Shown here piece by piece: positions 1 to 11,420 of a stretch of 64,000 bases of DNA. This DNA comes from Stachybotrys elegans (taxonomy: Eukaryota > Ascomycota > Sordariomycetes > Hypocreales > Stachybotryaceae), in the NCBI GenBank assembly GCA_020746835.1, contig JAGPNK010000029.1, forward strand, positions 62,001 through 126,000, written 5' to 3'. Every line of letters begins with the position of its first letter. The first letter of the stretch is position 1. Under the pieces are notes generated by a model. That model saw nothing but the letters and a program-made list of their open reading frames with translations, was not told where the DNA came from and ran no database searches. A program made the position numbers and the translations under genes.

Positions 1-324
1 CCTCCACCATTTCAAGGCCTTGTCGCCTAGGAGACTATATGCAATCAGTAGGAAGATTGATTCTAAGCCTCCACTGAAGTTGAAAGATTTAGACTGGCGA
101 ATGAGCATGAAAAGGCGGAAGCCAGTATACGCAACAGATATCCAGTACGTGGCTATTGCCAGTTCGGCCCATCTACTCTCACTAGAGATGCCTTGATCGT
201 CGAAATGGCGGTGGATCCTCAATGCATAAATGGTGACGAAGACAGTCAACGTTATAGAGCCAGCAAGGTCGATGAGTGCAGAGAATAATAGCCATTTTTC
301 TACCGCACTTACAGGTCGTGCCAT
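1..324 (-). CDS. N-terminal part of a multi-pass membrane protein (runs off left edge)
   Basis: An ATG at 324 in good context (CAAGATGGC) opens a frame of 108 codons that stays open to the window edge. The peptide has about three hydrophobic stretches (near residues 10-30, 46-60 and 82-95) separated by short charged loops such as RIHRHFDDQG, so it is most likely an integral membrane protein with its N-terminus complete and its C-terminus outside the window. I do not recognise the family. A degenerate copy of part of its coding DNA (around 200-262) lies at 3985-4047, where it still reads AGSITL on the same strand but is frameshifted, so this gene or a relative has been caught up in a dispersed repeat. 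Confidence 0.55.
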   Translation of the reverse strand, partial: MARPVSAVEKWLLFSALIDLAGSITLTVFVTIYALRIHRHFDDQGISSESRWAELAIATYWISVAYTGFRLFMLIRQSKSFNFSGGLESIFLLIAYSLLGDKALKWWR

Positions 325-705
325 CTTGAAGCAAGCTAGGACGGTGTCGGGGTGATGCTGAGTAGACAGTAAATGCCTAATATTATCGGGAAGCTGCCTC
401 GGGGCAAAGAGTATGGGCCTGTACTTAACATGGCTACACAATCCGTATACTTACGATTACATCCATGTATATTGCACTCAGATGGAAGAGTCAATAATGG
501 CTGTTGCAGGTGGGCCCAACGGTTGACGTAGGTTTTGGATCCAGAGGTTTATTCTTAACTTAGAGAGAGGTAGGTACCGGTACAGGACCTCGTAGTAGCT
601 TACAAGAGCAGATCTGTCCTTGATCCTGCAAGATACGGTTAAAGAAGTGGCAATGGATTAATGGTGTAGCCGTACACAGAAGTCCCTTCCTATGAAGACG
701 ATATT

Positions 706-813
706 GAGACTGTTGGTCGGAGGCTGCCGTGGCGATGGTGGCGTTGGGCGGCCAGAAATGGCTTCAGCCACAAAGTGCTTCGGCCGAGTAACGCGATCAA
801 GGCCGTGTGACCG
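706..813 (+). repeat. Dispersed repeat, block B, copy 1
   Basis: This block matches 4061-4160 closely: both run from a GAGACTG start through GGAGGCTGC, CGATGGTGG, TGGCTTCAGCC and a shared GTCAAGGC or ATCAAGGC end. No intact gene is visible in it. It is one of three sequence blocks (A, B, C) that occur at the left edge of the window and again, in another order, at 3.9-4.2 kb. Confidence 0.7.
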
Positions 814-1040
814 TCTTGCAGCGGGCACCAAGGCCTTCCACCAAGCTGGCTGCTCCGCCCCCTTTTCTGGCTTATGTCATTGCGTCCCGAGTAAACACGT
901 AAGAGTGGTTAGCTCTGTGTTCTCGGCACGTAAACAAAATATCCTCAACAGTTTAGGGTTTGAGTATCTCCAAGCATCAATAATGGCATTGGGCAGGCAA
1001 CGTAGCGAATAGTAACTACCGTTTGCAAAAGCATCCCCGA

Positions 1041-1250
1041 ATGGCACGTATATGTAGGATTTCCTGTTGTGTGCCCAAATGGTATATAGACCAGTGACTT
1101 CAAGGAGGCCCCCTCTAACAATAAAGACAATATTAGATCAATAGAAGACAATTGGTTAGAAAATTCGACTGAGAAAAGCTTGTGGCTGCGGCTGATGTTA
1201 AAGCTTTCCAGCCACCTATACCGCAATTGGTCGGGAGCTTCCGTCGTGAT
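1041..1250 (+). repeat. Dispersed repeat, block A, copy 1 (least mutated long copy)
   Basis: The core TTTCCTGTTGTGTGCCC...ACCAGTGACTTCAAGGAGGCC recurs at 3877-3990, 34741-34935 and 37318-37445. This copy and the 34.7-kb copy align over about 190 bp, the latter differing mainly by C-to-T and G-to-A. On the minus strand the block reads SSIDLI and EGASLKSL, close to the peptide read from the 37.3-kb copy just upstream of an F-box/ankyrin gene, so the block may derive from the 5' region of such a gene. Confidence 0.75.
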
Positions 1251-1511
1251 GCCGCCGCGGCGTCGGCGCCTAGAGAAGGCTTCTACGAGGAGGCTTCGGC
1301 AAGTGATAGAGTCAAGGGAGTAACGACCTAGAAACATGGAAGAACTAGACGCTGGCCAGTAAGCCAGGCTCTATATATGTCCAACAAGATTAATTGAACC
1401 CCCCCATTGGCCTCCCTATGGGATCATAGTCCTTGAATTCTGGCTCAACAATTTCTCCTCAAGCAAAGGAAGTAATTCATTGAGGCTGGGGACGACCTGC
1501 TTCAAGAAGCC

Positions 1512-3368
1512 TCATACATACAGAGGATAGCCCGCCCAGGAATCAAAGTAAGCTTTGCGTATACACCATGGTTTATGGCGCTCTCCAGTCCCATGAGGCA
1601 AGTCCCTCACAATATCGACCCATGTGTGGCCCCGACCCAGACGTACCTCAATGAACTCGAATTGTTCGCTGCTGAGGCTGTAAGTGGGCTCCTCTAGCCA
1701 ATCTCCTTCCTCCCACTCCATCTCCTCGCACCTTTCATACTCATCGCTTACCTTGTAAAACTCCATAGGCCCAAGGCGCCCCGAAGCCAAAAGTTCAACA
1801 CTACACACTATATATTAGCAATGGGTGATATAAATCAATGGCGATGGGGCGAAGGCTTACGGATCATGCCAGTTGCCAAGCACGCCTCGGGCGCTGCGTA
1901 TGCCGCCAATCTGAATGCCTTCACATCTTCGCCGCTCCTTACCACAGTCAATAGACAATGTCCACTTGACCTCACCCTCTCTGGTAAGTCGTACTGTGCC
2001 TTTTACAGTAAAAAGGTCAGTAACTTGTTTTCTTCACTTATAATGTGACTTACCTTGGACCATGGATGCTGTCATATATTCGTAACCCGTTGATGTAACG
2101 CGCTTCGAGATGCCAGCAAAATGCACAACAGGCAAGGCCTGACCATCGTTTGGACCCGGTGGCTCGATCTTGGTCACATAAATACGCATTTGAGTCCTAT
2201 CGATTTCCGGGGGCTGGACATATCTATGAGAATAAAAGCTCCAACGAGAGGGAGTATTCTAGGGTATAAGATCAGCGTACACTCCTTTTGCTAAGATAAA
2301 ATCAGGAATAAAAGGCTACTAACTCGGTACCAAGTGCCAGTAACTCCAAAGGGGTCTCTGGCCTCCAGACTCAAGGGATCGAGCATTTTAGCACATCCGC
2401 GATAGCTATTCGACCAAGCCCCGTAGAATGGAGTAGCTGAGCGAACAAGGTCAATGCTATTCTTTCCTCTTTCCACAAAACGGCGGATGAGAACAAAAGC
2501 AATCTCAACCTTCTCCCAGTCTACCTGGTCTGTACAACTTATAAATGGGCCCCGTCTGTCATCTTCGTCCTCATAATTAAGAAACCCCGTAAGTGCCAAG
2601 GAACAAATACGATTACTGGGGTCGCTGATGTCTGTAAGAGGTTGGCCGTAGAGACAGTGAAGCTTGGCACTCCTTTGGAATTCCGCTTCGTATAGGCCTC
2701 CATATGAGGAAGGTTGCGAATGCTCACGCTGCAAGAGGTAGGATTGCTGCATATAGGCTTTTCGGGCAAATTCATCGTTGAATAGCTGAGCCAAGAACCT
2801 TGAGTTCCGCGAATGGAAAGTTCTATTATCGGTATGATCAGAGGTGGCGTCAATATCAGGAGAAGCATTGGCTAGGAGGCGGTCCGCTGTCTCCCAGACA
2901 AAGAATAGCTCATTGTTGCCAAGTTTGGGCTGTCGACATAGATACTGTGCCTTGACTAGGTCCTGTAACTCTTTTTCCCAGTCGAGCATTTTCTTCTTGG
3001 GAGGGTTATCCTTTAAGAGGTAATTAGTTTAGTAGTCATTTCTCTGGGTTTCTCTGACTTACTAAAGTATTAAGATAGATAGCATGGTATAGTGATTGGT
3101 TGTTTTTGGAGAATTCGCGGAGTTTCTGGCATACGAGGGGTAGAACGAAGAGGTCTGAAGGTAGAAGCCATTGGAAAATTTCGTGTAGTATTTCTCCTGG
3201 CATAAAGGTTAGGTGCGCAAATACACACCTGTTGAGATCCCTCGTTGTGCTGGCAGACGTCTCGCATGGAGAGTGTGGCAGCAGTTTGGCGATATCTTTG
3301 GGCTCATCAGGGTTGTGAATATCAGTTGTTGTTACGCGCTGGCGCTTGCAACGGCGCCTCTCATCCAT
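1512..3368 (-). CDS. F-box protein with conserved fungal C-terminal domain, five exons
   Basis: F-box proteins are Skp1-binding adaptors of SCF ubiquitin ligases. Five exons join in phase: 3368-3063, 3010-2324, 2258-2054, 1999-1861 and 1800-1512, all with GT-AG introns of 52-65 nt, giving about 541 residues. The F-box lies near residues 54-97 (FMPGEILHEIFQWL, then a hydrophobic helix and VCQKLREF). The C-terminal half carries blocks typical of one large fungal F-box family: DPFGVTGTWYR, YVTKIEPPGPNDGQ, LPVVHFAGIS, the TVRLT...GEVKWT strand pair and GGIRSARGVLGNW. The very C-terminus is acidic, then has a Trp-containing helix. The ATG at 3368 is the first in the F-box frame; an upstream exon cannot be excluded. 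The substrate is unknown. The intact splice phases argue for a live gene. Confidence 0.82.
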
Positions 3369-3876
3369 TGCCGGTGAATCGTACTCCGGCCTGCGGGCTG
3401 TAGCCTGAGGGTTGGCCTTGACTTCTTGCAAAGCAGTTCTTCACCGTGATGGTGGCAGGGCTCCCTGCCAAGGTGAGGGAGGCACCTGCTGCAGCAAGTC
3501 AACATCAGCTGGGCTGGGCATTGCAGGAGGTTGTGGCTGAACTTGAATGCCTTGAGATGGAATTGTATATAGAGAAGGTAAGAAGTTTGGGCTGGCCAAA
3601 TTCCTAATTTTTTAGGTTGGTGAGGAGGGCAGAGAGGGTAGTGAGGGTGTTAAAGAGGGAGCAGGGAGGGGTATTTATACCTCTGCTGTATTCGCCAGAG
3701 GGCCTGGGCAGCGCAGGCACCAATCGAACAGACCAGCCATATGCTATCCTAGCAGAAGAAGTTAACATAGCTGAGTCCAGGTGCCTGATAACCTCCGTGT
3801 AGCGACATCGCATCTGTTGGACGCGAGCACTCGGATTATTTCTTTATTCGCCGGGAGATAGCCTTTCACCAGTTTA

Positions 3877-4160
3877 TTGCCCTATGTGTATGTGATTTCC
3901 TGTTCATATGCCCCAATGGGATACAAACCAGCGACTTCGAGGAGGCCCCAAGACAATCTCAATCCACGGATGACAATTGGTGAATGGCGGCGGATACCCA
4001 ACGCAAAAATGACGAAGCACACTCAACGTTATGGAGCCAGCCCTAGATTGGCGAAGGCGTGAGACTGGTTGGAGGCTGCTGTAACGATGGTGGTGTCGGA
4101 TATCCAATATTGGCTTCAGCCCCAAGTACTTTGGCCAAGTGATGTGGTCAAGGCGCATGG
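3877..4160 (+). repeat. Composite dispersed repeat: blocks A, C and B joined
   Basis: Three pieces sit side by side here. 3877-3980 is block A (GATTTCCTGTTC...GCGACTTCGAGGAGGCCCC). 3985-4047 is block C, about 80% like 200-262 inside the membrane-protein gene at the left edge. 4061-4160 is block B, like 706-813. No intact reading frame survives. The order here is A-C-B, against C-B-A at the left edge, with all pieces in the same orientation. Confidence 0.7.
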
Positions 4161-4409
4161 ACAGGCAACTCGGCCATGGCCACATTGCTCTTTCAATGTC
4201 ACTTAGAAACACAACTACCTCGAATTGAAAAGAAAAGATGCCCCACGAATGGGGAAACTGTGAACAATGATGCCAAAATGTTCAGTCTGCTATACTTCCT
4301 CAAATACTGTGCAACAACCACCAATAGGATGAGAGGGCTCTTGGGAGAGGCTCGGGAATGTATCCAGTTGAATCCGTCCGTCGTTTGATTCCTCATATCG
4401 CCCAGAGAC

Positions 4410-5102
4410 TCATTCACATGAACACTCTGGCTCCTCCTCGGTGCTGCACTCTGCAGACTTTTGGGCTTCACCTATCAAGATAAATTCCTTCCTCATGTTA
4501 TATAGCTCCATCATTCTCTGAGGGAGCAACTCTTTCCATACACCAAATTGGTCGTTTCCTACAATCGCATAGAGTGGTATCTCGTCCACTAGTTGAATCG
4601 CGTCGTTAACGCTACCAATCATCTCATCGATACGATGCATCGGGCCGTAGTCGCACAAGGCCTCTGCGGCGTCGGCAGCCAGCAGAGCGATAACAGGCGG
4701 AAGTAGGTTTCGAAAGAATGGCCATCGTCGGATCATGAATCGCGCAGTGCGTATGGTCTCAAAGGCCATCTTCGTAAAGTCGCATATTTTCCCCACGATC
4801 TGGTTGCATTCTTCGCCAGTCGGCTGGAGAGCCTTCTGCTTGAGCCGGTATAGCTGGAGGCCGGCATCATCAAACAGAACGTACATAGTCAGAAAATCTG
4901 GCCAGGTAGCCGCCTCCGGTGCCTCCTCCTCAAAGACTGCTATCTGCAAGCTGTTGAGATGGAATTCAATTGGCATCGTCTCGCTCCAACCTTCTAAGCT
5001 CTGGTAGAGGCGTTCCCACGACTCAGGGTTGTACGCCGAGGTGTGTGCTGCGACGCGACACTTAGACCAGATATCGGTGATATTCCTCAGATATTGATCC
5101 AT
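4410..5102 (-). CDS. Truncated fungal-specific transcription factor domain (MHR region only)
   Basis: The 230-residue product begins MDQYLRNITDIWSKC and matches the C-terminal part of fungal_trans (middle homology region) proteins in style: ESWERLYQSLEGWSETMP, then alternating amphipathic helices (LFDDAGLQLYRLKQKAL, FETIRTARFMIRRWPFF) and a short acidic Cys-rich tail. Family members normally have a Zn(II)2Cys6 DNA-binding cluster several hundred residues upstream; no Cys6 motif or in-frame partner exon is visible upstream, so the DNA-binding half is missing. The frame is open as far as an ATG at 5255, but that extension looks like low-complexity leader. This is probably a decayed or truncated regulator. 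Confidence 0.5.
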   Translation of the reverse strand: MDQYLRNITDIWSKCRVAAHTSAYNPESWERLYQSLEGWSETMPIEFHLNSLQIAVFEEEAPEAATWPDFLTMYVLFDDAGLQLYRLKQKALQPTGEECNQIVGKICDFTKMAFETIRTARFMIRRWPFFRNLLPPVIALLAADAAEALCDYGPMHRIDEMIGSVNDAIQLVDEIPLYAIVGNDQFGVWKELLPQRMMELYNMRKEFILIGEAQKSAECSTEEEPECSCE

Positions 5103-5255
5103 GATCAGCGGCTGCGCGTTGAGCGGATAGGTGACAATTGGCAGTAAAATGTGTGCTTGTGCCTGTGGATATGGAGGTATGAAGGTCCTTATGGTGGTAG
5201 GGTGGTAGGGGATTTGAATTGATCCGAGAGTGACTCCCGATCCAGGCTTTTTCAT

Positions 5256-6511
5256 GATGAATATATATATTTTATAAGGCTGCCTTGTCCACTCTCATGG
5301 CTAGGATGCCATGTCGACACCTTAAATTGCCATTTTCCTGCTTGGCTTCAAACCCACAGTAGATGGGTAGATCACGAGATCAGTGAACACTACACTAATG
5401 ACGTTGGCGCTCAATGGAATGAGCCCAAAAGTCCATAATCCGACGGTGAAGCGCGATCTAGTGCCGCTTTCCCCGTAGCTCGTTTCGGCCTCTCGATTCC
5501 TCCACCCCTTTGGCGCCTTTGACTCACCTCACTTTCATGCCTGCAATCTGAGTGATAGCCCACACACATGGCATCAAGTAAGGCAGGGCATCCCAGTCAT
5601 AATTAAACGAGCCGGCACAAACCATGAAACATGCGCGTGATGTAATTGCCGATTTCTGCCGACTACCGCTGACTAGGTCCACATAACCTGACGGCAGTCG
5701 TCTGCCGTGGCCCCCTCGATACTTATATTCCATTCAGCCAGTCCACGCAATATCAAGCTCGGCCATCAATACCAGAGGGAGAACTTTCCATGGCCTTTTT
5801 TGCGACAGAAGACATAGTGTCGGAATTCTATTCGACCTATGATCCCGAGAAAGATTCATCAATCGTCGACATCAACCTTGGCGCTCATCAGGCCTTTCTC
5901 CTGCTTCTAAAGCTATGGATATCAACATGGTGATAAAATCGTATGATATCGAAAGCCAAAATCAACCTATCAAGTACACTGACTTAGAACCACAGTATAC
6001 TGTTGGCTCGAGAATGCACAGCGAGGAGCAGAGGAATAGAAGCAGGGATCTTAGGGTCTTATTCCAAGCGGCACCGTCGCCGTACCTATCCGCTGCTTGC
6101 ACCACGGAGCGAAATTCTTAGCCAGCTGAATGAGGCTCGGTAGTTTATGGACGGAGACACATTGTTTTGGAAGCGGTAAATTATCAGTACATGAGAGACC
6201 TGAGCTATGGTAAACCCTAAAACAAGGACGGATTAAGAAAATACAATCGGTTGCCGCCACACGTTCTCGACACTGCCCTAGACACGGCCTAAAGAAGCTA
6301 GCAGTTATGAGCGCCACCCGATAGAGGGGCAGCGTCAGGGAGTTTTCCGGGGAATAGCTGAGCACGGGCTCTCCATAGTCGCCGGGCGTGATGCCCGGCG
6401 AGCCCGCCGTTATATCCCGCTAGGCTCGCCTCAGAGACGAGGCATTTACTCATTAGGGCAAGTTACGGATAGCGCCCCAATAATCAAAAGAAGGCTGTTA
6501 TTCCAGGCCCC
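5256..6511. other. 1.25-kb stretch with no convincing gene; one GC-rich hairpin
   Basis: Only short frames occur here. The best is 47 codons at 5790-5933 (+), too short to support. A perfect hairpin lies at 6381-6399 (GCCGGGC, 5-nt loop, GCCCGGC) about 110 bp beyond the stop codon of the patatin gene and might mark its 3' region. Confidence 0.5.
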
Positions 6512-9500
6512 CTATCGTCGCCGTGCTTTCTTCCGTCGCGCCTCTTGCTCCACTTTGCAAATTGGCCATTTTCGTTTCCTATGGTCCTGTTGACCAAAGC
6601 GGGCTTCTAACTGCTGCGCATCAATGAGCCACTGCAAGCTGAAGGGTGCACCACTGATCGGATACGCCGTGTCTTTTTCGCGCAGTGATATTGTGATAGG
6701 ATCCTGCCGACTGGGTGTTTGGAACTTGATGACCTTGGAGAAATTTCCATCCCTAAGCCTCGTAAACCGATCCTGGAAATCAGTAGGTAGAACACGATCT
6801 GATATAAGGAACTTTGCAGATGAAGCATTCAGCTGTGCCATGAATGCTTCAAACTCAGGCGTTCGAGCTCGCAATCTACAGGAAATTCGCCCGACACACT
6901 CATACACCCCACCGATGAGCTGATACGGTCGCTCGGGGTCTAGTTCGAAAAAGAACAGCTCTGCGCGCGTCCGGAGGACGAGACGGTCTAGGGTAGGGGA
7001 GTCCAGCATAGCATCTCGCGCCTCGTCGCGGATCTCCTCCATGACAAGCACATCATCTAGCGCCGGTTCGGGACCATCGAACTCGATATCAAATCTGAAG
7101 AACTCGCCTTTGTTCCCCATTTCCTGGTGACTTAGGAGCTGCGTCCAAGCACGGCTAGAGCTTCCGGACTGCCAGAATGCTCGGAAGACGCGTAACGGGA
7201 AGGAATCCCTCCAAAAGCAGCGGGACGTTGAGGTATCGGGACGGCCTTTCCTGGCCGAGCCGGTTCCGAGTGATACCACAAGGCTTGGCTTGGGGGTAGC
7301 AGGAAATAGGGCAGCAGCTTCCTGCATAGCGATGGTTACCGGGTTATTGAAGAGTAGGCCGCCGTCTTGGAAAGTCCCTAGACCGAGTATATGCCTTGGC
7401 CTAAAGTAGCTGCGCCCCATGAGTAAAGAAAGAAGGGGAAATGGAGAAGAAAGGACTTGGATGATACTCACTATGGCGCTGCTGTTGCACACCGTAGTCT
7501 ACCATCATTAGCTCTCGAAAGACAGGGTGAAGGCTGGCAATGCTTACACTTCCCATAGCAGGACGCGGGCAGAATTTTGAAGGACGTGGTAATCTGAAAG
7601 CATCAACACCCAGCTCCCCAAGTATCAACTACTACCATATATCTTACCGTTGTTTGTTTCGCGATTTCCCACCCCGTTGTAATTAGTGAAGACACAAAGT
7701 GCCGCGTCGCGAATCGTGGTTACTGGTACTCCTATCATAGTACCCATCTCACTTGCATTGGAATATTCTATCATGGTTCTGGTTAACCCAAATACCTCTT
7801 GCAGCGCCTTCTCTAAGTTTCTTGCGGGATATCTGCTGTCGGCTAGTATAGACAGGATAAAGTCGTAGATCTTAGACAAGAGCGGGATCCAGCAGGACCA
7901 ACGGGGGGTGAATGCAAGACGGGACAAGCTTTCAAATGAAGCTATACAATCCTCAATCGACCAGCCGTTGATGAAGAGCGCGCATGCAATTATTGCCCCT
8001 TAGAGGCACAGGTTAGTTAGACATGAAGAACGTGAAGGACGGTCACCTACCGGAACTGGTCCCATAGACCACGTCAAAGTTTCGCTGAACCGGGCAGGGA
8101 AGCCCTATCCTTTCCTGAAGAATGTGGATGAATTCCAGCGGGACTCGCCCCCTCGTGCCACCTCCGTCAATACTGAGAACTCGAATGCCTGCTGTATCGG
8201 GCTTTACCCTAATCGTGATACCTGGAGTTTCAGTCTGGCATAGAAAGCAAGCATCTACATGAAATAACCACGGGTCGTTTTCATCCACACGGCCAAAGAC
8301 TTTCACACAGTTCTCACACACTGCATGCTTACAAGGCAGTCCAAACTGGGGTCGGCGGCGGAGACAGCAGAAGCAAGTTGCATCAGAATGAATTGCTGCC
8401 CATTGCTGGTGAAATCCCGCTAAAACCTGTTGATGGAGCAATTTTGAGGATCCAGAGTGAATATACCTCTGAAACAGACTTACGAGCTCCTCTTCTAGAA
8501 GCTCTGCAAAAGTGGATGGGAGAAGCACATCTCCGGGGCTCTGCTGGACAGTGATTTGATGTACACTCATGCATGATGATTTATAGAGGGACGTTATTAC
8601 ATGGCGAGGTGGAAAGGCTGTAACAGATCAGCAAGCTTCGTGTTTCCTACAGTATATGTCACGTACGGTGCATCCCTGGAGCATAGTGGTCCAGTAGAAA
8701 GCTGGACGCTATCACCGGCAGGCCAAATTGGGTTAATGAGTCGGTTGATTTGAAGTGGGTCAAGAAATTGGTCAAGTGCACATTCAAGTCCTGGGCCGGC
8801 TCCCTCTTGAATCTCGACATACGAACCCAGTCGAAAGGTTCATGCGATATTTCGCTCGTCAACTTGGCTGCGTGACGCAGAAGCCCTGCCAAATGTCGGG
8901 CCGAGAATAAGTAACCGGTGTCCACTCGGGCTTGTCGTGACAAGCTGAGTAACTTCACTAGCTTAGAATGTAATCTTTTCCATTGACTATTCTGTCGGCT
9001 GTTGCGTCGGCCGCCACGCGATGATTTTTGTCCTACATTTTCCGATTTGGAGAGACTGACGATATGGAGGTCTCTAAAATGACACTGCAAATCGATGCCC
9101 GTTTCTGCGCGCATGCGATCATCAAAGGCAGCCATAGCATCTCTCTCAATGCCTTCGTCGATCACTATCACCAGATAAGGCCGAAGGTTAACAGTAGGCA
9201 ACGGCTTCTTTTCCACCCAGAGAGCTAAGCGATAAGCGACTTGCTCCAAACCGCCTAAGTCTGCTGCAAAAAAGCAGATCACATCGAGGAATGGCAAAAG
9301 AAGTCGGCGATATAGGTCATCGGCCTTTTCTTTTACATTACCATGGGTCGATCTAGGAAAGACTTGCACACTAGCTTCGTGGCAAGTCTGAGGTCTGCAT
9401 GGCCTGGCAAATCGATTATGGGAAGGTACATCTCCGTCGAAGATAACGACTGGGTGGTTCTTGCGTGCACTGGACGGTACCGCATGAATATGAATCTCCC

Positions 9501-9720
9501 CATGACCCCTTACTCCTCTAGGGCCGGCAACATTGATCCCCACATGGTTGAGCCATCGCAGTTTGGATTGATTTCCCACGACAGCGATGAGACTGGGGTA
9601 TTGGGTATCTGGAGCTTTCAGGTTATCTAGCAGCCTCTGTGGCCGGTCAGAGACCTCCAAGTCTAGGTCTTGGTTATTTCTCGACAGACGAAGCCAGCGG
9701 GTATGCTTGCACTTTGACAT
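6512..9720 (-). CDS. Patatin-like phospholipase with extra N-terminal domain and zinc-finger region, six exons
   Basis: Patatin proteins hydrolyse acyl esters of lipids with a Ser-Asp dyad. Six exons (9720-8667, 8617-8051, 7998-7648, 7593-7548, 7498-7472, 7409-6512) join in phase through 49-61 nt introns to give 980 residues. Residues 1-350 form an N-terminal domain (RWLRLSRNN; hydrophobic strands ending VVIFDGD and VIVIDEG) that could be a degenerate P-loop fold. A Cys/His cluster at about 433-478 (CFCC, PCKHAVCENC, CFLC) resembles a RING-like finger. The patatin domain has the oxyanion loop GGGTRG (about 503-508), nucleophile elbow GTSSG (about 537-541) and catalytic Asp in DGG (about 696), so it should be active. 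Patatin is a frequent effector domain in fungal NLR-like proteins; no NACHT domain is present here. Confidence 0.88.
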
Positions 9721-9884
9721 GTCTCACACAGAAACGCAACCCAAGGTGCGCGGATGGTTGCTTATATAGCGAATGCTAAGCCGAATATGGATTCCACTAA
9801 GCGTCAAACAGTATTGGCATTTAAGCTACAAAATTACGTATGTTCAACCACAGATGAGCCAGAAAAGGCTTTGCAGTGAGGGTT

Positions 9885-10542
9885 CTAATCACAAATCAGA
9901 GCTTTGAGAATCGTCACTAGCTCTTGTAGCAGCAGTACCTCCTTTTGCTTCGCCGCATTGTCGCCAGAGTCTTCTGTCTGCTTTTCCATGGCCGATAGAT
10001 TGATCGTCTGTGGGTGCAGCACTTCCTCCTGAGAGTTGGCATTTTCACCAACCATGCACCATTGGTCCCCGGCATCTTTTACGATTGAATCAGGAGATTC
10101 CACATCCATATCCTCCGAATTATCTTCGTCGGTATCGCTTGTATTAACTTGGATCTCGGACAGGGCTTTCTTGGACCTCGGCCCCCTTCTTTGCCATCGA
10201 GGCTTCCTTTGATACCCCCCCATCGAGATATATTCTTGAGCCTGTAGTAGGGAAAGGTGTTGGCTTTTCCACATAAATCTGGCTTCCCGATGTTGCATAT
10301 ATCCCACTTACAAATTTATTGAGATCTGGTAGCTCTATTCCCGGGGGGAGATGCATCGCTCCTTGTAGCTCTTGGTAGGTAGGGTTCCAGTAGATGAAGG
10401 CAGTGAAGATGCCACATTGCTCCCCTGTCTGCAATGCTTTCTTCATAGCACTTCCACCCCTTTTCCTCGCCATCTCCTTCTCTGACTTCGTATGATCGGC
10501 GGGAACGGCTCCCATGTTGCGTTTCGGTTTGTATGTCTTCAT
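9885..10542 (-). CDS. Small basic/acidic nuclear-type protein, weakly MADS-box-like
   Basis: Two exons (10542-10312 and 10241-9885, intron 70 nt, phase 0) give 195 residues. The N-terminus is strongly basic, followed by SAMKKALQTGEQCGIFTAF and a YQELQGAMHLPP segment; the pattern of a basic helix, KKA, a Cys and two beta strands recalls MADS (SRF-type) domains, but the match is weak and from memory. Then come a basic linker (KPRWQRRGPRSKK), a long acidic Ser/Asp stretch and a C-terminal leucine-rich helix (EVLLLQELVTILKALI) that could form a coiled coil. I infer a DNA- or chromatin-associated role only tentatively. Confidence 0.55.
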
Positions 10543-10640
10543 GGTAGGTCCAAATGTGCATCATTGATGAGTAGAAACAGTCGGAAATGGGGTTTCCATG
10601 AGGTTATAAGGCCTGGAATAGCTCATCCATCAGATCACAC

Positions 10641-11001
10641 GATCCAGAAATGGCTTATCCATCTGGTTACAAGGCCAAAAAGTGAGGCTATACGGAGTGG
10701 AGACTGGTCTAGACTTCAATGGCCTGTCCATATAACAAAGATCCAGAAATGGCTTATCCATCGGATGGCAAAGATCCAGAAATGGCTCATCCATCAGTGA
10801 CTTCACAAGATCCAGAAATGGCTTATCCATCGGGTTACAATGCCGAAAAGTGAGGCTATACGGAGTGGAGACTGGTCTAGGACCTCAATTGCTTGTCCAT
10901 GTAACAAAGATCCAGAAACAGCTCAACCATTGACGCTATACAAAGTGGAGATTGGTACAGGGTTCATGGGTTCATGGAAGATCCAGAAACGGCTTATCCA
11001 T
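10641..11001 (+). repeat. Interspersed array of a 22-bp motif (GATCCAGAAATGGCTTATCC type)
   Basis: The motif occurs at about 10641, 10739, 10773, 10809, 10909 and 10979, the last two degenerate. Between some copies a second unit recurs (GAGGCTATACGGAGTGGAG then ACTGGTCTAG), so the array is a higher-order duplication. The motif core (CCAGAAATGGCTCAYCC) also occurs, together with a second CCAGAAATGG, at 37766-37796 and 40271-40301. Confidence 0.75.
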
Positions 11002-11269
11002 TGACGTTACACAAAGTGGAGATTGGTCTAGGGTTCATACAATAATATTCATGTTCAGTTGCACTGTTTTTGGACCAAGTGGATTTTAAGCAAGGTCACA
11101 ACATGACTATACTACAGTGCGTCTAGTGTGCACACTGTGTCGTCCCGATCCCTAGCTTTAGCAACATAAATACCCCGCCGGGTCCCCTTTTCTGTCACAA
11201 GTAAACCCCACGAACACTCCCAGTTGCTCTAGAGTAGGATGACATCTAAAAATGGCTCTGACACATCAC

Positions 11270-11420
11270 ACGCCCTCTGCCTTCTGTCCACCCCTCCCTT
11301 CACACCTCCTCTGCCTGCACTACCTCTTTCTGTCCCCCCTCTGTTTCTCTCTCAGTCCTCGCTCTATCCTCTCTTTCTACCTCTCTCCCTTCGCGCCTTG
11401 CCCCCTCCGCCCAAGTCGTC
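11270..11420 (+). promoter_or_regulatory. Pyrimidine-rich leader upstream of ATG 11421
   Basis: About 150 bp of almost pure C/T tract (CCTCCCTTCACACCTCCTCT and similar) ends at the ATG of the 11421 frame. Pyrimidine tracts just before the start are common in well-expressed filamentous fungal genes, so this is likely the old promoter or 5' UTR of the now broken gene. Confidence 0.4.

Noticed and set aside
3604..3813. Paired short frames on both strands
   Set aside because: Length and composition are compatible with chance; no splice partner or domain is seen.
9028..9630. Plus-strand frames inside the patatin gene
   Set aside because: They lie opposite a well-supported exon and have no family signal.
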